From contig JAANDG010000200.1 in assembly GCA_036852015.1 (NCBI GenBank), positions 62,001 to 126,000 on the forward strand: DNA of 64,000 nt, read 5' to 3'. The position numbers and the translations under genes are program-made. Below are positions 48,342-57,860 of the stretch, piece by piece. The DNA comes from Pelodera strongyloides (lineage: Eukaryota > Nematoda > Chromadorea > Rhabditida > Rhabditidae). The stretch's first letter is position 1, and each line of letters opens with the position of its first letter. Below the pieces are notes generated by a model. It searched no databases and had not been told where the DNA came from. It saw only the letters and a list, made by a program, of their open reading frames with translations.

Positions 48342-49600
48342 GCAAAATAATTCAGTTTAACTAACGAATCTAATGAAAACCGACTGACTTTAAGTTAAAG
48401 TCTTTAAAACATAAGTACATAAGGTCATAAACAAGGCACAATCCTCACATTCCGGTCTTTAGCTATACAAAGAGAATAATGCACAGTATGGTTAATAATT
48501 GGCAATCTCTCTCTCTCTCTCCCTCCCTCTCCCTTTCTCTATCTCTCTCTCTTTTCTCTCAGTGTTCAACATCTCTCTCTCTCTCTCTCTCTCTCTCTAA
48601 AATGTGCAAAATTTCTAAATATCCTAAAAAATCAGGGTTTAATTCTCTAATAACTGAAAAGTCGTGAGCGAATCAGCCCACAAGTAAAGGCAGATGACAA
48701 GTGGCACATGATATATAGTTATTAATCATTCTTTATGATAATGTACTGCAAGAATGGGTCTCTTGACGTCTTTTGCAAAAAAGCTTTCACGTAATGGCAA
48801 GAAGCCAATTCGCAACTAATGACTAATGTTATTCGTACGGCGGAATGTGGAAGCTATGCAGAAAAACAGTGCAAAAATATGGAAAATGCAAATCTCGCTT
48901 TTGTGACGAAGGGTATAAATTTACATATATTACATTGCACAAACCACGTGCCATACAGCTTTATCACGGATGTTTCGATGCCATTATGTATTCAGGAACC
49001 GGGCACAATATGACTTTTGAATTTGTACTTGTACAACGAAACGGGAACTTATGACCCTAAGCCAACAATATAGGGACTTATTGCTGTAGATCAGTAATTC
49101 CTCATTTGTAGAGGTAATCAACACATCGAATGCATACTCTGGACTTTCTTAGTCCCGCTAACTATCGACAAAGTTTATCAAGAAAGGCTGAATCCTTCAC
49201 TACGTCATACACATTCTCCAGAAAATGAATAAGTGGCTTGAAAGATAAGTGCGCAACTGGCAAAGCGTTACCGGCCGGTTTTTGAAACGCATCGAGTACA
49301 CCAGCATTCTTATGCAGCTTATGCAAATGAACATAAATTAGAATAAAAAATCGAGCTGACTTCGAGTAAATTAGCATGAATACGCAAGAATTCAGTTGTC
49401 CACGATGCGTTTCAGAAACGGGACGGTATTTCGTTTTAAGCAAGGAATTTGTGAGCTCGAGTCTCGCTGAGGCTTAATATAAAACGAGCTGACGGACTTC
49501 AAAAGCTTGTAAGTTCAGCTCCAGCTCCACATAATCGTGAGCGTGCGCAATGTCCTCTCGTATGTTTATTCGGGTGTCAATCGTTTCTGCTTCACTCAGA

Positions 49601-49632
<32 letters not shown>

Positions 49633-51609
49633 AAGATAGAGAAAAGAGAAAGGCAGAGAGAGAAAGAAAGAAAGAGAGAAAGAGAGAGAGTGTTAGAGAG
49701 TAAGAGGATATGAGACGAGGTTTATGAAAGTGGTAAGCTGGTGCTAGAGACAGCCTTACCGCTAACAGAATCGCACTCCGACAGCACATAGAACAAATAT
49801 GGAGCACACTAAATAAACATTGAGCTATGAGGTAATATGTAGTACCGAATCTAGAGGTATACGAGAAACTTTACTGAAGGTACACTTGAACGAATAAGTG
49901 GAAATGGACGCGGGAAGAAAATATCCTCTTTATAAAAAGGATGAAATCAACACGAACCAACTCCCGTTTGTCTCAGAACTCACACTGGGGAAACTCCGCG
50001 GCTGCGCGGCGCGCCTATGGCGCAAAAATGTTGCGCGGCGGTCACCCGGCGGTATCGCGGCGCAAATAGTCACGATCCCGAAAACGGATCCGCGGCTGGT
50101 GCGCCCCAGGTGCGCCGTGGGACCGCCAGATGTTAATTATTTTTACGCGCGGCGATGGCGCCAATATTGCGCGGCGATGGCGCGAAGTTTCGCGTTGCAG
50201 ACCATCTTCAAATGCTATATTGCAAACTGTAAATGTGAATGAATGTTCCGTTCCTACTACGAAAAAATGTTCCGATCACGAAACTACAGTAACTATTTTC
50301 ATTTTTGCACATTTTTCATGATTTAGATAGTATTGATGATACGCTGTATGGATTTATGGAGCGCAATGTGCATGTTATTCTACCAAACCCGTAAATGGTG
50401 CACTTTTGGCCCGTCGATAAGAATTTACAAATGCACACAGGTGCAGGATCACCAAAGGAAAGAAATTTATGTAAAAAATAAAATGTGGGCACCAGCTGGT
50501 GGGCACATTCATTGCGTTTCGGAGTGCATGTGTACTTATATGATATGAATGCAAAATGTCGCTCTGACAGTGGTCCACGAGTTTTCGAATTCCTAGGATA
50601 CACGACACATGTAAATTACTAAAGTACATTTAACAAACGTTTATATTGTAAGGATCGCAATCTGACGGAATGAATTTGGAAAAGGCGTCGTCTCTTCTAC
50701 AGTCTAACTGACCCTCTTTCTCTTTCTCTCTCCCTCTCCCTCTCACTCCACCCAGTGTCCTTTCTGACCTCCCAATCAGACAGCAAACTGTCAGACGCGA
50801 ATAATTGAAATATCTCCAAAAGCTTGGGGACGTCATGCTAATCGCTCAATTGATATCATACTCGATCATCACCCACACAATTGCACTCGTCAGACAGTTC
50901 CTCTTTTCACGAGTTCACTTTTGCAAAATACATGCACTTCTCTTGTCTATTGTCGTTAGGATTATCCTCCAGCCAGTATAAGGCTCAGGCTTCGGCATGG
51001 AGAAGGATGTGGCTTTGACTTAGGCTTACACTAGGGATCATGCGTAGGTCCAGTTTGAGTCTAGCTCGCAAGCACTAGGGTCACCCAAGCGGCGCTACGA
51101 TACTACAGTAGCTGGTTGCACAAAAAGAGTAATTTCAGAAAAACCTAAGCTAACGAATAACTTGGAGCAAAGTTTGATGGTTTGATGCTTTATATGTACG
51201 CATCGTTTTTCTACGTTTCAGGTGTTTGTGCGACAAGAACCAAACATTACAAGTTGCATTAGATTGAAGATTTTGCAGAAAAGAAAAATGGTTGACACGA
51301 GTTCTCCTGATGTAAGAACCTGTGAACAAGGACGGATGATTGGCCAGCTTAATATAAACAGCTGACAGAGGGTGGACAATCAGAGGGACAGAGAGAGAAG
51401 AGAGAGAGACAGAGAGAGACATAGAGAGAGGGAGAGAGAGAGAGATAGACAGAGAGGAAATGCTGCCAAATGCAACTGATGAGCGGAAAATTGTGTCAAT
51501 TTATCACTGGAGACGAAATAATGACAACAGTACATCGCTTTGAGTGGAGATACATTAAATGGAGATCATGTGAGGGATGAAGAGTTCAAATGTTGGGACT
51601 TACTCTGAC

Positions 51610-51645
<36 letters not shown>

Positions 51646-51708
51646 TAGAGAGAGAGAGAAATATGGAGAGAAAGAGAAAGAGGGTGCGAAAGAGAAAGAG
51701 GGAGAGAA

Positions 51709-51749
<41 letters not shown>

Positions 51750-54700
51750 AAGAGAAATACAGATAAAAGAGAAATTACCTTGTGGAAGTAAGAGTTCAAG
51801 TAGGAGTCGCTAATAAATAGCTCGTGGCGTCTTCACTCCTCTCTGTTTCTCTCCTCCCCTCTCCCTCTCTCTCTCTCCCCCTCTCTCTCAACGGAAATCT
51901 TATTGCCAGAGTAAATCATGCTGAATAACTACATGAACTACATGTCCTGCGCCACGTTCAAGGCATGTCTACGAAACTACGCTACGCTCCGACGGACAAA
52001 CGCTAACAAAAAAAGTATGCCAGCCGAAAGTATGTGATACATCCAAAATGCAGACATTGAGTTGCAGAATAGGACTTGCACAATTTAAAGTTTTCGATTG
52101 CAAAATTGCAACATTTGCACTGCTCCCACCCACTCTTTGGAAGTGTTGCAAGTTTCTCGGATTACATAGACGTTACTTCCTTCTATGGAATTGAAAAAAA
52201 ATATGAAGAGAATTGTTGCAAAATCATGTAATTAACTGATGAAAGATAGATAAGGTTGTTAACCATGTTGTCAAGAGCAAAATATGATTTTTTTTTAAAA
52301 GCCTCCAAGTCAAAGCTACCGCGGATGAGGACGTGGGTGACACTTCAGTTTTTAAAGCGAAATACCGGCCGGTTTTTGAAACGCGTCGTGAACATTTTTT
52401 ATTCTAATTTGTGTTCATTTGCATAAGCTGCATAAGGATGCTGGTGTACCCGATGTGTTACAAAAACCGGTATTTCGCTTTAAAATCAAAAATAGTTTTC
52501 TGGGATCGCCAAAAGTTATAAATTAAAAAAGTTCCTTCAAAAGGGAGGGCGAATAGTTCTCCATAGAAGGGAATTAAGGAAATAAGGTTGGGGACTAGAA
52601 AAGGAATAAATTAAGGCAATTATAGAGGTAGTCTTTCAAAATTAGCCTAACGGCGAATTCTCGGGGGTTTATTTGTGTGGGAATTTGCTTTACCACCTTA
52701 TGTCATTATGGAGAAAATTAAGAAGAAGGAAACATAGTTGTTATTTATTCTACAACAGTGGGCATCACGTATAGTATAGTATAACACAACAAAATCGCCA
52801 AAGTAGATCAGCACAGGTCGCATGATTGTGAGTATAAATGCTAAGTAGGGAAGCGGAAATTCCATTGTGTGTCAAAAATGCACAGCAGGAGTCACATGTT
52901 TCAAAAACTACGTGCCATACTGCTTTAAAAGTTTCGTTCTACGAGAATAGGATCTGTTTTGATGGTTGTCCAATAGCTCGTCTCAGAAAAAAGTAGAACA
53001 AAAAGCTCGCACGTCCTTGAACTTCGCCTATGTATTGTGCGTAGTTTGCGTGAAGTAGTTTGCTCTCTTTATGAATACGATCTTCAAATACCTCAATAAA
53101 AACACGGAGAAAAAGTGCAACGAATTATAATTACTGGAGCTCTTCAGCTATAAAAAATGAAAATCTCAATCTGAAAAAATAAGCCGGAGCTATTTCCCGC
53201 CGGAGCTTTTTACACGTGGTTTGTGAAACACACGCTGGACAACTGCATTCCCATGTATTATATGTGATGTGTGTCGTTCCGATTCGGACAAGAACAGAAA
53301 AGGTTACATGAAGATCGGCTGTCGAGTATGCACTTTGCAAGCCAGGTTCACTACCGCTTTAATGGAAAATGTGTTCCGGATGCGGTGAACAAAATTCCCC
53401 CACCCTGGGCCCAAACCTCCCCCTCCTTAATTGCTAATTAGCGACCATTAAGCCAGTGGGACCCTGAGGCGAGAGGGCAATTGCTCTCGAGAAAGACTTT
53501 TCCATTTTTCTTAGCTAGAAAATGAGAAAACGAACAATTTCTAAAAATGGAAGCTATTCTTGAAACACATTTATATTTTACAATGAACTAGAAAAAGAAA
53601 CCACACCGGAACAGGAAACGAAAACCCACTTGGCGACTGTCAGTGGCCGGTCACCAAGGGGTTTTTTTCGGTAAAAATCATTCAGTGTCCTGCTGCGTTT
53701 TCTGGGGTCCGGGCAATTATTCTGTTTTCCTGTGTAGCAACCTTGTTTTCAGTTATACATCTATAGCTCCTGGTCCAAGTCCATTCCTAATTGTCAGCAT
53801 AAACCTACGCCTAAGAGCCTTAGCCTTGTTTTAAAGGTTAAAGGTTAAAGCTAGGACTGTTCTTCAGGGCCCCGAAGGGGTCCCGCAGTCCGCGCTGGTC
53901 TACCGAAGTAGTGCGCTCCGAGTAACTAAAAGCGAAATACCAGCCGGTTTTTGAAACGCATCGTGGACAACTAAATTCTTACGTGTGCTCGAATTCAGCT
54001 AGATTTTTTTATTATAATTAACGTTCATTTGCATAAGCTGCATGAGAATGCCGGTGTGCTGGATGTGTTTCAAAAACCGGTCGGTATTTCGCTTTAAAGA
54101 ATAACAAGAAAGCCCAGGGAACCAGATGCAGGGCAGGGCATATTGCTTATTCCCATAAAACTGAAAAAAAGAGCAGTTCATTTTAATGGCTTTCTGCAAG
54201 AAGAAGCAATTAAAAGTGGATTAAACTCGTGGGTCGAAACGTAATTAGTCCTCCTTCGGACAGAAAAAAAGAACGTTAGAGAAGCTCGACCATTCCGAGA
54301 AGGGAGCTTCTTTTATAATTGAGAGATCTACTCCGCTAATGAATGGTTTTTAAAGCGAAATATCGGCCGGTTTTTGAAACACATCGAGTAGATTAGCCCT
54401 CTTATGCAGCTTATGCAAATGAACATAAATTAGAATAAAAAGTCGAGCTATATTCGAGCAAATTGGCCGGCTAGTGGACCGTAGACGAAAAGTTTCAAAT
54501 GATTAAAGTTGTTGATTTTTTATTACATAGTATAAAGAATCAATAATGAAAGTTGAAGTTCAAAGCAACATACATCTAATGTAAGGGTGAGAAGCTATTT
54601 TCCACAAAATTGCAGCGACTAGCTAGCCTGCTTACAGGTTTTGACTGTATAGAAATCTTTTCTTTTTCCCTGCGAGACTTAGCTCTACGTGGGGGAGTAA

Positions 54701-56430
54701 TAATAAAGCGGGTGGCGAAAAAATTGCGCACAGTTGCGCTGAGTGCTATAAAAGGCTGTGGGATCTGGTTTATTTGTGACATCGAGATCTGGGTGGGCTA
54801 TATTCTCTCGAACGGAAGAGTAAAGTTCTTCTGGTAACTTAGCAATTCAGCGTCAATTGGTGTTCGCCGCCCACCTACTGTGAGGGTTGATAATGACTGC
54901 GCGACAAAACATGGCACATCTTTGGCACACTTTAGGATGGATCGCAGCAAGCGCACCATAAGTGCGCCATTAGTGCGCCTACTGATAGTCTGCACGTGTC
55001 GCGCACCATTGGCACGAAAATCGAGAGTAGATGGGAAAAACGAGGAAACTTACGTAGAAGTTATTACCCAGAACTGTGGAATTACACAACTAATTGTGGA
55101 ATAAAAATGAAAGATAAAAAATGAACAATTATGGAAAACCAAACCTAGTCTTTTTCTTCTTGTTTGGTAGGTAGAGCGTGCTTTGCGGTCGGTATGAAGG
55201 CTCCCTTCCTTGCTGATCGTCAGTAGTATTATGCCGAAGCTCAGGAGCCTGTAAGCATTGATATTACATACAAAGTTTGTCTGTTTGTCTGTTTCTGATG
55301 ATTGCGTTACGGTCGAATTTATGTTATATGTGAATAATTAAGGGATACAAAAGGACGGGGCCAGCAATTAGAATACAAATTACAAAATATTTAAAGGTAA
55401 CAACTCACCCGCATACGCACAGGCTCATCGAAAGCATTCAACAGATCCCTTGGATTTCCATAAGTCGGTTGTTCTTTTGTAGTGAAGATGGGCGCTGCAT
55501 AGCATGGAAAATCATCAGACACTGTAAATATGCTTTATTATTAGAAAACAATTTATTGAATTATCGACTGTTAGTTCTTTCGCAAGTGAACATGAGCGTT
55601 TGAAACGCGGTAGACGTAAAAACGCAAAACAAGGGTGGAGAATTCGGAATTAGTTTTTTTTAAAGGAATGGAATCTTCTCAAACCTCGTTTTTTTACTCT
55701 ACATAAGGAAGAAACGTCGTAGTTGTAACGGGAATAAAGCGGCATACTACGACAGTGTTGGCTAGGTTAAACATAAGCATGACTGCTGCACTACTGAGAA
55801 CTATACTACCAGTAAAAATAGACTTGTTAATCAGTTCATCCCCTTTAAAGGGATAGGTTCATCCCAAACCACCCCTCTTTTTATTGTTTTTATTGATGAT
55901 AGCGCAAATATCATTCACAATGAAAATTAAATCAATCACAGAACAATACGCCTCAAGGAGCTTCCTTTATTGGAAGCTAGTTGATCGGAAGCCAAAATCT
56001 AAACTCAAAAACTAATACCGCACACAGATCGCGGGGGTTAATGGCAATTAGCCAAGAGCAAATTAAATGATACTCACAGTGGAAAATAATGACCTGCCGA
56101 GTGTAGTTTGTAACTTGGCTAATTGCCATTAGCCCGCACAATATGTGCACGGTATTAGTTTTTGAGTTTAGATTTTGGCTTCCGATCAACTAGCTTCCAA
56201 TAAAGGAAGCTTCTTCTGCGAGTAGTATTGTTCTGTGATTGATTTAATTTTCATTACGAATGATAATTGTGCTATTATCAATAAAACAATAAAAAGAGGG
56301 GTGATTTGAGATGAACATATCCCTTTAATAAAAAAACTTGTGTAATATAAAACACAAACCTGAAGGAGCATTATGCCTGGTCCATTCGTACTCGGAAGAA
56401 CCCATCACATAGCGGTAGGAGGGCGGTGCA
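35799..56430 (-). CDS. Neprilysin/ECE-type M13 zinc metallopeptidase (first exon missing)
   Basis: Type II membrane ectoenzyme that cleaves peptides outside the cell. Exons 5' to 3': 56430-56360, 55521-55409, 55248-55145, 45575-45445, 45169-45042, 44851-44711, 44489-44417, 44227-44146, 43781-43652, 43413-43302, 43053-42968, 42565-42461, 42308-42246, 42082-41988, 41677-41578, 40508-40410, 40216-40139, 39742-39645, 39047-38983, 38584-38465, 38053-37944, 37591-37505, 36665-36564, 36267-36163, 35870-35799. All are in phase, about 822 residues plus a missing start. A cytoplasmic tail of about 95 residues ends KKKKTR; the membrane segment is LELVLLFLVVFLLFFLTTLF. NPCEDFYEFACG opens the ectodomain. 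Zinc site: GHEVSHAFDDQGG (His codons within 38481-38495) and the third ligand in GENIADNGG. DVHAPSKYR supplies the conserved His and Arg, and the protein ends KCQVW. The usual NAYY substrate motif reads DAYY. Length and motifs fit an active family member, but neprilysin and ECE subtypes cannot be separated here. Confidence 0.93.
36308..36430. repeat. GA/GGA microsatellite
   Basis: Purine-only tract of (GA)n and GGA units in the intron just upstream of the exon 36163-36267 on the peptidase strand. There it reads as a long CT tract about 45 bases before the acceptor. Confidence 0.9.
36838..36955. repeat. Inverted repeat with GTTTGGGGGTGTTTCCCGC arms
   Basis: GCAACAGTTTGGGGGTGTTT at the left is complemented by AAACACCCCCAAACTGTTGC at the right, and a further copy of the right arm follows directly. 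The adjacent stretch to 37340 is built from 'gaaacggtgcgg' and 'gcgcgccgcaccatttccgc' words that also form inverted pairs, so several decayed elements are nested in this intron. Confidence 0.75.
37021..37097 (-). pseudogene. tRNA-Leu(CAG)-like sequence, degenerate
   Basis: On the minus strand TAGCCGAGTGGTCTAAGG is a class II A box of the tRNA-Leu/Ser type. The loop TTCAGAG would present anticodon CAG (Leu). A variable arm, a B-box-like GGTCCGAATCC and an acceptor-side GCTGC follow, and then a run of nine T, a polymerase III terminator. The anticodon, T and acceptor stems have several mismatches, so I call it a pseudogene or a SINE head rather than a working tRNA. Confidence 0.55.
38089..38184. 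repeat. Dispersed intronic repeat, copy 2
   Basis: Matches 10626-10725 in the blocks 'tttattcaagggtg', 'atacagta' and 'cgcagaggtcctgag'. A third, weaker copy is at 38813-38895 in the next peptidase intron. Confidence 0.7.
39150..39269 (+). repeat. GC-rich 120-bp repeat, copy 1
   Basis: Begins 'acactggggaaactccgcgg' and ends 'gcgccccaggtgcg'. It is nearly identical to 49982-50114, which differs mainly by a 13-base insertion. Composition is strongly GC-rich against an AT-rich surround. No terminal inverted repeats were found. Confidence 0.85.
39350..39583. repeat. TTAA element, AGGGATCGG family, copy 2 (intact)
   Basis: TTAA-AGGGATCGGTTCACCTTAAAT to ATTTAAGGTGAACCGATCCCT-TTAA, 234 bases, clean target duplication. 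It lies 62 bases from the peptidase exon at 39645-39742. Confidence 0.9.
40064..40087 (+). repeat. Interstitial telomeric repeat, (TTAGGC)4
   Basis: Four perfect TTAGGC units in the peptidase intron between exons 40216-40139 and 39742-39645, about 50 bases from the former. Confidence 0.88.
40509..41577. other. 1.07-kb intron with unexplained GC-rich content
   Basis: Peptidase intron holding a patch of CTC/GAGC-rich sequence (40525-40790) and a stretch at 40850-41460 of more balanced composition with open frames on both strands. I found no terminal repeats, no recognisable protein and no TTAA element. It could be an old retroelement fragment, but the sequence does not prove this. Confidence 0.4.
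44852..45041 (-). other. GC-AG intron in the peptidase gene
   Basis: The exon 45169-45042 ends AAG followed by GCATGT, and the next exon starts after cgtttcag at 44851. No GT donor near this point keeps frame and family spacing. With the GC donor the joined sequence ENLNDKINPCEDF has exactly the usual M13 spacing between the conserved Asn and the Cys of the CEDFYEF motif. Confidence 0.8.
45445..45575 (-). other. Transmembrane exon of the peptidase
   Basis: Acceptor tttaattcag, then 131 bases in phase with both neighbours. It encodes a strongly hydrophobic stretch of about 26 residues flanked by RWCNGLSR and QGYRIFNEG. The donor is GAAG|GTCAGT. It is isolated from the preceding exon by the largest intron of the window, which is why it is easy to miss. 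Confidence 0.9.
47330..47497. repeat. TTAA MITE family A copy, right end decayed
   Basis: TTAA-AGCGAAATACCGGCTGG at the left; the right end stops at 'gcgtttcaaaagccgcaaag' without the terminal TTTCGCTTTAA. Confidence 0.8.
48288..48343. repeat. (GA)n microsatellite
   Basis: Nearly pure GA dinucleotide run. A CT run lies 165 bases away at 48507-48600, so the two could pair as an inverted repeat. Confidence 0.95.
49261..49439. repeat. MITE family A copy
   Basis: 'caaagcgttaccggccgg' at the left and 'gggacggtatttcgtttta' at the right. The terminal TTAA is mutated at both ends. Confidence 0.8.
49982..50114 (+). repeat. GC-rich repeat, copy 2 with 13-base insertion
   Basis: Same orientation and nearly the same sequence as 39150-39269, with 'acccggcggtatc' inserted after 'gcgcggcggtc'. 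Further 'gcgcggcgatggcgc' words follow to about 50190. Confidence 0.85.
51610..51760. repeat. Long GA microsatellite
   Basis: About 150 bases of GA/GAAA units, the longest purine tract in the window. On the minus strand it gives a false Ser/Leu-rich open frame. Confidence 0.95.
52352..52483. repeat. Short TTAA MITE family A copy
   Basis: TTAA-AGCGAAATACCGGCCGG to CCGGTATTTCGCT-TTAA with the middle deleted (132 bases instead of about 171). Confidence 0.88.
53926..54097. repeat. TTAA MITE family A copy
   Basis: 'taaaagcgaaataccagccgg' at the left and CCGGTCGGTATTTCGCT-TTAA at the right. Confidence 0.85.
55845..56328. repeat. 484-bp TTAA palindrome with nested inverted repeats
   Basis: TTAA-AGGGATAGGTTCATC to GATGAACATATCCCT-TTAA. 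Inner arms are also complementary: ATTAAATCAATCACAGAACA with TGTTCTGTGATTGATTTAAT, and GGAAGCTAGTTGATCGGAAG with CTTCCGATCAACTAGCTTCC. The whole unit can fold into one long hairpin around about 56060-56100. Its ends belong to the AGGGATCGG family. It lies in the peptidase intron between exons 56430-56360 and 55521-55409, and its right end is only 31 bases from exon 56360. Confidence 0.88.
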
Positions 56431-56440
56431 CTGAAAAAAG

Positions 56441-56618
56441 TTAAAACGGTACAACAGCAGATTTTTGATACTTATGAGGAGGGCGCGACTGCATTCCCGC
56501 GTATTTATGCCAGGTGAGCTCGAAATTGCTCGATTCTACTCATAATCATTTGCTCCTAATGCAGGGGAATGCAGTTATCTAAAATCTGTTTCAGAAACCG
56601 GCTGTTGTACCGCTTTAA
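56441..56618. repeat. TTAA element, family B, next to a splice acceptor
   Basis: TTAA-AACGGTACAACAGCAG to GGCTGTTGTACCGCT-TTAA, 178 bases. Relatives start at 57100 (AGCGGTATAGCAGCCGG), 45599 (AGCGGTATAACACCCGG) and end at about 44698. On the peptidase strand the element stops ten bases before the exon at 56430, leaving only cttttttcag between them. Confidence 0.85.
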
Positions 56619-56661
56619 AGATTCAAGCCCCTGAAAAACGGCACTTTTTGGATTTCCTTTT

Positions 56662-56714
56662 GAAAATGGAGTGAAATTACACAAGAATATCTTGTGTAAT
56701 TTCACTCCATTTTC
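56662..56714. repeat. Perfect short hairpin
   Basis: GAAAATGGAGTGAAATTACA continues to a three-base centre (ata) and is then fully complemented; each arm is 25 bases. No target duplication is evident. Confidence 0.85.
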
Positions 56715-57654
56715 AACGAAGGAAAAGAGGACAGATAAAACTCATCTTATTAAATTGTAATAAAGAAATTGCAACTAAAATTTTCAAGAAAAAGGGCGGG
56801 GCTTTTGTAGAATGAATATTCTTAATTTAAATGTTTATAATAAATAGTAATAATATGCAATGGTAGTGAACAGATACAAGAGACCGTAGTACAATATTAC
56901 AACACAAATGCGCAATGGGTCAAAGGAACTGTGCATAAGCATCAGTACAGTAAAAGCACAGCTGCGATCCCTTCTTATTAGTAGCTTGTCTATAAAACCA
57001 CAGAACATATAATATATCCATAACCTAATTAACGGATCTCAAGTATAAGCAGGGGTTTACCACCAGCAAATAAAATATAATAAACCCATGTTGAAAAAGT
57101 TAAAGCGGTATAGCAGCCGGTTTTTGCGTGTAATGCACCCAGTTTAGCTTTTTTTTCGCCAATAATTGCTCATAAATTTTTATAAATGGTTGAAACTACT
57201 TGTTTTAAATGGTACTGTCACCAAAGCTGGAAAATTTTGTAATGTATCATCACCAGCGCGTAGCTGACGTGGCAAGCCTCTCTGGGGAGCCGCGCGTATA
57301 AATTTTTGACTCATGACAGAATAAAATGAACGCTCAAATGACGAGCGTTCCCAAAAATCTTTCAAATTCAATTTTGGTTCGTGAGTATGCTTTAGGATAT
57401 GATGTTTGATACTCATTTCAGAAAAATCATATCTAGCAATAAGTAAGTTTTTTAGAATCGTTCAAATTTACAGTTACTACGAGCAAATTACTGAAGCGGC
57501 TGCTTAGGCTTAGGCTCCTAAGCCTACGCCTAAGCCTACGCCAATGGAATATGTACGTTTCAAAAATGCTTTATATTATAATTTCAAGTGAAAAAGAAAG
57601 TTTGGTAATCACGTAGTGCATTATAGGAAAAGGAAACATTTTCCCAAAACACAA

Positions 57655-57860
57655 AAAAAACCGTCGTTGGTCGGTCCCCAAATGGTTTTCACCGAAAAAA
57701 CATTTGTTGAGTGGTTAGTGACCATTTGATGATTACGTGATGGCCAATTCACGACGGTTTTCGAGGAAATTTGGTCACGACAAAGTCACCAAGTGGTCAC
57801 CAAATGGGTTGGCCCATGAAAAAAACCCAGGGAACCGTCACCAAATGGTTTCTTCGTTTC
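57655..57860. repeat. Repeat with 'gtcaccaaatggtt' words
   Basis: Several copies of CACCAAATGG/CCATTTGGTG-like words with 'ccgtcg' at the ends. Related sequence is at about 53590-53720 (ending 'attctgttttcctg') and 62160-62490 (ending 'attccgttttcctg'), so this is a dispersed family with poorly defined ends. Confidence 0.65.

Larger units (their letters stand above)
45576..55144. other. 9.6-kb repeat-filled intron of the peptidase
   Basis: Between the exon coding the basic juxtamembrane segment and the transmembrane exon. It contains family A MITEs (47330-47497, 49261-49439, 52352-52483, 53926-54097, 54350-54470), a family C element (about 53200-53362) and the second GC-rich repeat copy (49982-50114). 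It also has at least nine GA/CT tracts: 46095-46170, 46855-46985, 47945-47985, 48288-48343, 48507-48600, 49598-49693, 50700-50745, 51385-51455 and 51610-51760. A small nested gene cannot be excluded, but none was seen. Confidence 0.75.

Noticed and set aside
49162..49443. Minus-strand frame with a plausible helical end (HFLENVYDVVKD)
   Set aside because: More than half of it is a family A MITE, and no exon partner in phase was found.
51566..51799. Ser/Leu-rich open frames over GA/CT tracts (also 46771-47067, 49592-49807, 59179-59457)
   Set aside because: They are translations of dinucleotide repeats and have no splice context or conservation signal.
57180..57416. Minus-strand frame considered as the first peptidase exon
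   Set aside because: It starts with an ATG but offers no donor in phase 2 leading to exon 56430 that I could defend, and it overlaps repeat sequence.
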